Positions 1-8,109 of a DNA stretch of 22,640 nt are shown here, piece after piece; the first letter of the stretch is position 1; the number at the start of each line of letters is the position of its first letter. Under the pieces are notes generated by a model. It did no database searches and was not told the DNA's origin. It saw nothing but the letters and a program-made list of their open reading frames with translations. The translations under genes were made by a program, and so were the position numbers. Source of the stretch: Folioceros fuciformis (lineage: Eukaryota > Anthocerotophyta > Anthocerotopsida > Anthocerotales); contig JBNGIO010004142.1 in the NCBI GenBank assembly GCA_049999805.1, positions 1-22,640 on the forward strand, given 5' to 3'.

Positions 1-548
1 TATGCTAGGTAGACATCATTGTGTAATTTAAAGGTGATGTAATATATATGTGCAAGTGAAAGTAGTGACTCCTTACACCTTTGCAACCAAGGGGTGGAGT
101 ATTCAGTTGCAGTTTTTTTGTGTTAATAGATGAAAAAAGATATGAATAAAATAATGTACTTTTGAATGCAACAAGAAAAAAGTATGATAAATAGAGGAAT
201 AGTGTTTGAGAAAAAGGAAATTATCTTAATGACAACCACGTGTGCACATGGCATTTAGCAAGCATATGCAAACCTTAGTTATCCATCTCTTGGTCAAGTA
301 CATCCTTGAGCTTCTTAACGACTGAGACTAAAGTGGCTAGGAGACTGTTAGATAAATATTTGAAGGGCACCAGGTTTGCTTGGATATTTTAAGCTCTTAC
401 TAGTTCTTTGTGCAATTTATGGATGACACAGCTTATGCTACAACTAAGGTCATAGAATGAGCATGGGTCATAGGGTGCTCTAAGGTTGACATGTGTGGTT
501 TTCACAATATTGTCAGTTGTATAGTGTAAGAGAACTAAATAGCTATTG

Positions 549-650
549 TTTATGTTGGAAGCAAGTTAAATTACATAACATACATGACACTTTGTATGGT
601 CCTTCCCAACTTGCTAACATGATACTTGAAAGGTATTTGAAGCTCAAGCC
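549..650 (-). pseudogene. Possible relic of a Ty3/gypsy integrase C-terminus
   Basis: Read on the minus strand, positions 608-588 encode W-E-G-P-Y-K-V preceded by L-A-S. This resembles the L-A-P-N-W-E-G-P-Y-x-V motif near the integrase C-terminus of plant gypsy polyproteins. The frame is short and closes soon on both sides, and no other gypsy domain is visible nearby. The match rests on about ten residues, so it could be chance. Confidence 0.25.
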
Positions 651-2050
651 TCTATGAGAGCTCCAATTCTACTTCGACATCGCTGTAACTCTAAATTCAG
701 TCTAGTAGAATGGAGTGGATTGCTGGAATCCTTGTGATCGTTTTTGTTCTTGCACAACATGTGCATCAAAGGGGATGATGCAAGATTGAAGGATGACTAA
801 GGACCCATGAATGAGGAGTAAGACCAGGGTAGCTATGACTAATGTAATCTAGGTGTGCAAGTCAAGAGATAGCTTGTGCTATGTATTTTCTACATTGGTA
901 GTTTCAAATGTATCTTTCCACTTCCATACGAGACTTCATTCTCGGCTTGTAATTCTATGGACACTAACCTCTTCAAACTATCCAAATTGCATTTCACCTC
1001 AACTCTTCAAATTCTAGTTAGAAAAATCTAAGAAAATTATCTTCATTCATTGAATGACTTGTTTTTATAGTTCAATATGTGGTTTACATAATTAATTTGG
1101 AAGAAGGTATGAATGAAAGATTGGTGTAGATGACTTTAGTCTTTGAATCCACAACCTAATGTGTCTCTTTGTTGATGGGTATGATATTCTACAAGTCATT
1201 AATCTTCTTGTAAATAGTGAGAAGAAAGATTTTTTACATTCTCACTAATCTTTACTTAGGGTTGTATTCCTAATCATACCTTGTTGAAGGTACTTGGCCA
1301 AGATGGTTGGCTCTGTGATTGTTGCAAGTTTGATTGACTTGGAATGTAGCTATGGGATTGAGACTTTTCAAAAATCTTCCATTTAACAATTCTTAATTGA
1401 GCCAGTGACTATGCTAGGGGAAGAGATTTGAAATTTTTTTTATAAATAATATGAATATGAAAATACCATATAAAGCAATGAAACTAGAACACGAGAAGGA
1501 TGAAAAATCCACATAGAGAAGTATGTAGCTTGAGGTAGAGGCTAGGAATTATTTGCCTTATTGCAGGGTTATTTCTATCACACTCTTTGAATCAATAAAT
1601 GAAAATATATTAGATAGATGAGCTAAATACTCACCTAACGCTTAACAAATATGCCAACGGATATATATGTATGTACCTGACAGAATCCGATAGTTCCGTA
1701 CAAACAGGCGGAACAGCTTGGCACAAGTGGCATACGGTTGTAATGAAAAAGGTCATTTTGTTTTTGTTGTTTTATGAAATTGTTTCTGTAGTGCCATAAA
1801 GTTGTGGCCTCAAGGCGTCAGGAAGGAAGATATGAACATACTGGGATGGCTGCACTGGGTGACATTAGCAGCTCGGACTCGGAAGTTGGAAGACAGTGGA
1901 AGCGTGCATGTAGTGGCGTCTGGGCGGATGGCAGTGGATGGGAATTGAACCCACTGGCTTTGCTGCGGGCATTGCCGGTGGGTTCAGTTCAATGGAATTC
2001 CTTGGACTCGAGTAGAAGTGGAAGCGGCAGAGGGCTGCCAGATTCAGCGT

Positions 2051-2086
2051 GGCATTGGGATTGGCTTTGGCATTGGCATTGGCATT
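2051..2086 (+). repeat. Hexanucleotide tandem repeat (ggcatt-like), six units
   Basis: Six consecutive 6-bp units of the form GGCATT, with variants GGGATT and GGCTTT, end 43 bp before the first in-frame ATG of the cyclase gene. The repeat is in frame with that ATG, with no stop between them, and would encode a hydrophobic Ala-Leu run if translation began upstream. It is a simple-sequence repeat in a probable 5' untranslated region and is prone to length change. Confidence 0.8.
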
Positions 2087-2129
2087 GGGCAGCAATGTGA
2101 AACAACAGGCGTGTTTCCAGTGGTCAAAG

Positions 2130-5100
2130 ATGAGGCATGAACGCTGGACCGCAGGAACCAACCGCAGCAGCTGCACTTTAGTCAACACGAGAGCCCAACA
2201 TCACTGGTTGGCAAGCTGGGCTGTGCCTGAGGCGTTTGTAACCAGTCTTCCAGGGGCTCCTGGTCTGAAGAAAGGCTGGTGGGCAGCAGGTGCTGCTTGC
2301 GGCGACAGGAAAAGAGAATGGCGTCTGGTTCATGCCAGCTCGGTGCCGAAGGTGACGCCTTTGAAGCTGAGGGCTCGGTTCAAGGCTCCCCGAGCGAGCG
2401 CAACGGGTTTCTGGGAGCCCCAGAACGACTGGGAAAGCATTGCCCACGAGGTGGTCGGAAACCAAGGGGCCTCCAGGAATGGGGCCAGCAGAGGACGGCA
2501 TCCCAGGGGGCAGGAAGAGCGGGAAGTGCTTTGCCGGGTGGAGGTGGTGTCGTGGCGAGAGAGACACATCTCTGCAAGCATTTGCATTGAAACCAGCCCG
2601 CAGCGGGTGTGGGATGTGCTCACAGATTACGAGCGCTTGTCGGAGTTCATACCCAACCTTGTCCGCAGGTAGGCCTCTTCCTCCTGTCAGCTCTCCCCAA
2701 CTGGAGGCACAACTCATCAGACAGGCATTCGCTTGTGGATGTCCAGTGAGATCATACCGTGCCCCCATCCGGGAAGGCTCTGGGTGCTGCAGCAGGGCCT
2801 GCAGACGGCCATGTACTGGCAGATTCAGGCGCGTGTTGTTCTTGACCTTCAAGAGTTCCCGCGCTCGGTATGTCGGCTTCACTCTCGGCTGTCAACAAAA
2901 TCGGTTGCTTTGGTGCTTCGCATAGCCTGGTTGTGAAGATGTCGTCTGAATGCCTTGTGAAGGGCGATGGTGGGGAGATCCGGTTTTCCATGGTGGATGG
3001 GGACTTCAAACGATATGCCGGCAAGTGGTTCCTTAAGACCGGACCAAGGTAGGACTTGTTGCTTTTGCCCTTCACCCCTCCATTTCCCCTCCTGTCCAAG
3101 GCCATTCCATTCATGACCCTTGGCTCCGTGCCGGCTTGGTGTGTTCAGGATCGGGACCACGTTGTTGCACTACGAGGTTAACGTCACTCCCAAGCTTTTG
3201 TTCCCAGCGGCGTTCATGGAGAGAATCATAAGAGCCGACCTGCCTGTCAATCTTCGAGCTGTGGCTGAGAGGGCAGAGGCAGATCCAAGGATGGTCGCAT
3301 CTAGGGGTGGTGTAGGCTTTCCTCGCGCAAATACTACCGTCCTCGGTGCTGTTGATGCAAGCTCCTCTTCTGTCCGATCGAGTGAGGAGAAAGTTTCGGT
3401 TCCGAGTAGAGTAGTTGAGAAAGAGTTTCCAAGAAGGACTGCTTTTGGATGGAAGAGATGGAGATCGAATCTGCCTCCCTGGAACGGTTTGAGGAGAGTG
3501 TGCAGTTTCGGAAGGCCGTGCTCCGCAGACGAAGTCCATCTCCGACGCTTCGATGACCTAATGGTATTAACTGTTCTTTCATCCTCTTCTCGCAGCAGAT
3601 TGAAGGGATGTAGTAGCTTCCCATCTGATGGAATGCCGTTTCAGGAAAATGGAGGAGTTCACAGGCGTGTTCTGGCTGCTATAACTGTGCAAGCCCCCAT
3701 CGAAGATGTGTGGACCGTGCTCACAGCTTATGAATGTCTGCCACAGTAAGTCCAATGTCAGAGGGTCCTTGTAGATATAAGACCGACTCTCTGAAGATGT
3801 CGGTAAGACTAACTTTCCTTAGGTCTGTTGCAGATTCATCCCCAACCTGGCAGTGAGCAAAATTCTGTCGATTGACACAGACAGAAAGCGTCTGCTCCAG
3901 GTTCCGCACCTTTCCTGCAGATGTAGACTGGCCCAGAATCGTTTCGCTTTCAAAGGCATACTGCAGGATGAAGGGATACACGGCCTGATGATTGCGATGA
4001 CGTCTGCAGGAAGGTTGCAAATGCCTTCTCTACATGGTACTCCATGCAAGGGTGGTTCTTGATTTGTGGGAACGACCACCAAGTGAGATAGCTTTTGAAC
4101 AGGTTGAGGGCGATTTCGAATCGTTCTCAGGCAGCTGGACGCTGGAGAAACTCGGCAATGAGCACACTCTGCTCAAGTATGCCGTTGACACAAAGATGCA
4201 GAAAGACAGCCTTCTTGCAGAGGCCATCGTGGAAGAGGTACATGTCCATAGCAAATCCGAAGGTTGTACCTGGGGCGGATTCACGACCTCGTCCGTCGTT
4301 CCTTTTGGATCTAAGACTCGTTGTTGCAGGTTATCTATGAGGATCTTCCTGCAAACTTATGTGCCATCAGGGACAGGGTTGAGGTTCACGGCAGACACGC
4401 TTTGCAGACCATGGATGACATCGTCACACAGTCAGCTCTTCGAAATGCCTCAGCTACTCCGCTTAGCCCTAACAATAGCCGTGATAGATCAACCGTCGGG
4501 CGTGAGTCTAAGGGTACTCCAAGGAGGCGACGTCCAATTCCAGGTCTTCAGAAAAACTATGACGTGTTGGAAAGGGAGTTAGGGAAATTTATTGCAGAAC
4601 ATGGCAAACCGGGTATCATGCCGATGAGATACGAGTTAAGAAAGCATGGGCGTGTAGACCTTGAGAAGGCTATAGCACGGATGGGTGGCTCTGCCAAAGT
4701 GGCTGAGAAAATGAAGCTCACTCTAGCGTACAAACAGCGGAAGCCCAAGGGTTATTGGGACGAACTGGAGAATATCAGCAGAGAGGTAAGTCTTTTCCCT
4801 GATGTCTAAAGTAACCACGTTAGAAGGAACCTGTCTTGTCATGATCTTGCTTCTACCGTATGCAGATCCTCATGTTCCAGGAAGAGAGCGGGAAGGACAC
4901 GACCTTAATGCCCACGAGGCGATCGTTAGAGAAAGCTGGTGAGCTTGCCCTAAATAAACCCTTCCCCCGATCCTCCACGGCTTCTCAGACTGGTATTTCG
5001 TTGGCGTGTGCGGTTCTGAATTTGGGTTTTTTCTTGTGGAACAGGACGCTATGACCTTGCCCGGGCTTTAGAGAAGTGGGGGGGCTTGCAGGAAGTTGCC

Positions 5101-5283
5101 AATCATTTGGGGCTGCACGTGAGATGGTCGAAATCCAGGGTACAGAGGCAACAGCTTTCGGTAGATGTTACCAAACTTCCCGCGATACTGGATACTGACG
5201 GCTCCGAAGCTGCCATCAACATGCCTTATAAAATTTCTGTCCTTCCAAAGTCTACAAAATGGCTTACATTCCTCAGCGATTAA
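2130..5283 (+). CDS. Two-domain polyketide cyclase/START-type (SRPBCC) protein, probably plastid
   Basis: Nine exons: 2130-2668, 2747-2867, 2939-3048, 3149-3745, 3834-3900, 4010-4237, 4330-4785, 4866-4938, 5045-5283. All junctions are GT-AG and in phase, giving 809 aa. The acceptor at 2938 could instead be 2962. Two SRPBCC (polyketide cyclase/COQ10-like) domains lie at about 132-298 and 425-572. Each starts with a P-x-x-V-W-x-V-L-T-x-Y-E helix and contains an A-R-V-V-L-D-L strand. A Ser/Arg-rich linker joins them. The C-terminus (about 651-756) has two copies of a 36-residue M-P-x-R...G-R-x-D-L...G-G module. The order of parts matches the plant polyketide cyclase/dehydrase and lipid transport family typified, from memory, by Arabidopsis At5g08720. 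The basic, Ser/Thr-containing N-terminus could be a plastid transit peptide. The family's ligand is unknown to me. The start is the first in-frame ATG after an in-frame stop at about 2013; an upstream exon is possible. Confidence 0.88.
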
Positions 5284-5478
5284 TGAGTTTCCTTTCTGCC
5301 AGGTAGCCTTCTGTGTCTGAACGCTAGAATGCTGGTCCTCCCAAACCATCAATCTGGAATGACCTCTTGGTCAACAGGGGCTCTTCTCACTCTCCCAGAG
5401 GCTCTACTTCTGATTTCACGCTGGACCTCCAATCAAGGGAGACAGGTTTGGTGTCCGTTCCCCAAGTTCCTCACCAGA

Positions 5479-7922
5479 TCACAGTTTTGAAGCAGGGTTT
5501 CCATCAACAACAGTCAGCCGCCTCTTAGCCAAACTATCCAGATGAACTTTCACCCCTCTCAGATCCCCGATGGCTTGAGAATGCAATCTGTTTCTAACCA
5601 AAGGAACGAGCGTGGCCACCAGGGAGTTCACGTCGGCAGCGGAGTGAGCAGCAGATAACGCTATCCGCAGCCTGCGAAAACGCAGAAGCCCTCAATTGAT
5701 GAACGCCGGCCCGGCATGCCGTAAATGAGAGGGAAACGACATAGGTCAGGAGAGACAGGTCACCTTGATGTATTAGGCGGTACCGTTGGAGGCCGGATCG
5801 CCGTGACATGAAAACCAGCTTTCAGCAATTCTCTGTTCAAACGCAATAAACGAAGGATAAGATGACGAGCTACCACATCCGTGACTCAGTTCCCTGGGAA
5901 GTCATGTGTACGCACTTCAGACCTGCTAGCAAACAGCGTCTCTTGGGAGCCCTCCAAAATAATTGGAGCAATTGGACTTGCTATGGGTATGCCAAGTGCC
6001 TCAGAAAGTTGTCTCACCCTATCCCAAAGGGCTTTCTGTCTCCATCTTTCCTCCCTAGCCACGCGTAGTGCAGCTAGCAAAAGCAACCATGAGGCGGGTT
6101 CAAGTCCTAATGGAATCCCCTGACAAGGACTGCACAATGCTTACAGAAATGGCGTTCTTTACCATGAGCAGCAGCGACAACAGGTATTGAAAGAGCAGTT
6201 GTAAATATGAAAGACCTGCCACGGGACTGAATCCACTGCTTCCACTTCAGGCTGCAAGACGAGGTGCACTTTCAGATTACGTAGCACTTTTCTTGGTCCT
6301 CGCCAAGGGATTCTCTAAACAGTCGGACACAGCCAGATTCTTGCACAAAAGCAATGAAGGTAGACGACCTGGAAGCGATGAATCCACCCTGACATCCAAT
6401 AGCCTTACTGAGGGTGCCGACGTGAATATCAACGTCGTGTTCTACACCCAGTGCCTCAGCCAAGCCGCCACCACCGTCGCCGCAAACCAGAGTTGCATGT
6501 GCCTGTCACCGAAGGTAACAAAGTGGGGACCATAACAGAAGGACTCCAGCTCATGTGTATCAAAGGACACGAGGTTAGGACCATACCTCGTCGATAACAA
6601 GGAGAAAGCCGTGCTTCTTCCTTAACGTCGCTAGCTCTTGAAGAGGAGCAAAGTCCCCATCCATACTAAACAAGCTGCAAACCACTGCACAATGTCGCCT
6701 AAGACACATGAAAAAGCAAGCAGCACTCAACTCTACCAAGAGCAAAGTTCCAGAGTTGCTACTGGGAGAATCAGGCAAGAGACAGCAGAGTGTTTGGCAG
6801 ACCTGTCAGTTATGACAACTTTCCTGGTACACTCACTAGTGGACCTGCAGACAATGTGAAACACGGTCCAAATCAGCATAAACAGCTAAGAGCAAACAGT
6901 GTCATGTGCGTCCATCCACAATACTCACAGTAATTTGTCCAAGTGCGTTACATCGTTATGGCGGTAGACATGCACTACTACATGGCTTTGCCTTTGAGCC
7001 ACACGCAGTCCATCGATGATGGAAGCATGGTTCAAAGCATCTGAAAAGAATCCAATGACGTCTCCTCGATTCTCAGGGAGGATGTTGCTTGCTAAAGCTG
7101 TGATGACAGCCATGTTAGCAGAGAATCCTGTAGGACACAGAAGGCACTCCTGAACAACAGGGAACAGACAGCTCACAAGCTTAAAAACCTTTATGGACGG
7201 AAAGAGTGGAGCAAAATCGCGCAGGAAAGATGCAACCAAAAATCGAGAGGAAAAGGCATTGCGTCGACGCACCTCTGCATGCTTCAAGTCAGCCAGGGCT
7301 GATTCCAGCAGCCGGTGATGGTGGGTGTACCCACACACGAGAGAAGATGCTCTGGGTCCCATTCCGTACTCAAGAGCAGCCTGGAGGCAGTAAGCAATGA
7401 AGGGCAACAATTTCAAAACGTCCGGCGATGCACCAACCTCGCATTCCAGGCCAGGTCCCAAAGGATAAAGGACAGACCTTGGCGGTGGCATCGCGAACTG
7501 CCGGGTGGGAGGAGAGGCCGAGGTAGTCATTTCCCGAGAATAGCAGCAATTTGTGCGGTTGCTGGGAGCTCGTTCCCGATGCCAACTCCAGGACGCTCTC
7601 CAGGCTCAAGACCTCTTCTCCTGTGGGCAGCTGGGGTGAGAAGCTGAGAGACGGAAACAAGATGTAGCCTACGGGAAATGCAAATTACAGTACCGCCGCT
7701 GGGATCATCTCGCAGCCACAACTGGAAGGTAGCTGGCGACACCTCCACCTCCACAGCAGCTCTGTCCCAGGGCCCGGGCCCGGCAAACGTCTGCAATCCT
7801 AAGCCATCCCAGGAGCCATTGCCATTGCACCCGGGGCTGATCGGGCGCAGCGACCGCAGGAGTGACTGCTGGGACAGCGCGCTCAGCGAAGCCTGTAGCC
7901 AGGCGTCCCAGGTGTTGGACAT
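5479..7922 (-). CDS. BIOF: 7-keto-8-aminopelargonate (KAPA) synthase, peroxisomal
   Basis: This PLP-dependent alpha-oxoamine synthase condenses pimeloyl-CoA with L-alanine to KAPA, the first committed step of biotin synthesis. Eleven exons, in coding order: 7922-7694, 7620-7478, 7380-7273, 7149-6929, 6844-6803, 6674-6587, 6502-6369, 6251-6163, 6073-5923, 5832-5764, 5671-5479. All introns are GT-AG (73-128 nt), and the phases join to 488 aa, close to the Arabidopsis enzyme as I recall it (about 476). Visible motifs are L-F-S-G-N-D-Y-L-G-L-S, D-A-L-N-H-A-S (197-203), D-E-A-H (D276, H279) and the PLP-lysine segment G-T-L-S-K (K310). D276, H279 and K310 correspond to the catalytic Asp, His and Lys of bacterial BioF. 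The protein ends in S-K-L, a canonical PTS1, so it should enter peroxisomes. An in-frame ATG at 8030 would add 36 residues. The stop codon lies 195 bp from the stop of the convergent cyclase gene, and the start lies 187 bp after the oxidase. Confidence 0.96.
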
Positions 7923-8109
7923 CCTGACCGCAGATACCGCTGTGCTAGCGGAAGCTGAAGCAAACGCGCAAGCTCCAGGTTTCGAGACAACACGAAATTG
8001 CTGAGATTCGACAGTACACACATTCCACATTCTCTACAAAATCGTTGTCACGCAACTTTTCCTCATACGGTGCAAGCATAAAGTGCTTTGTCTTTCGCAC
8101 CAGCCGTTA

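Larger units (their letters stand above)
1..2129. other. AT-rich intergenic region upstream of the cyclase gene
   Basis: No gene is recognisable in this stretch. It is AT-rich with stops in all frames, and I see no long coding run matching a known protein. A possible gypsy scrap (549-650) and a hexamer repeat (2051-2086) are listed separately. From about 1800 the base composition shifts towards GC. This shift probably marks the promoter and 5' untranslated region of the gene whose first in-frame ATG is at 2130. No promoter element could be fixed with confidence. Confidence 0.6.

Noticed and set aside
1865-2188. Minus-strand frame with an Asn-Ala repeat (N-A-N-A-N-A-K-A-N-P-N-A)
   Set aside because: This is just the hexamer repeat 2051-2086 read on the other strand. 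The resemblance to low-complexity repeat proteins is accidental.
2178-2882. Minus-strand open frame of 234 codons across cyclase exons 1 and 2
   Set aside because: It lies opposite well-supported coding exons with conserved domain sequence, runs through two splice sites, and resembles no known protein.
3564-3595. Intron-like segment (GTATTAAC ... CTTCTCGCAG) in cyclase exon 4
   Set aside because: It is too short for a plant intron (32 nt), and removing it would shift the frame and destroy the second SRPBCC domain.
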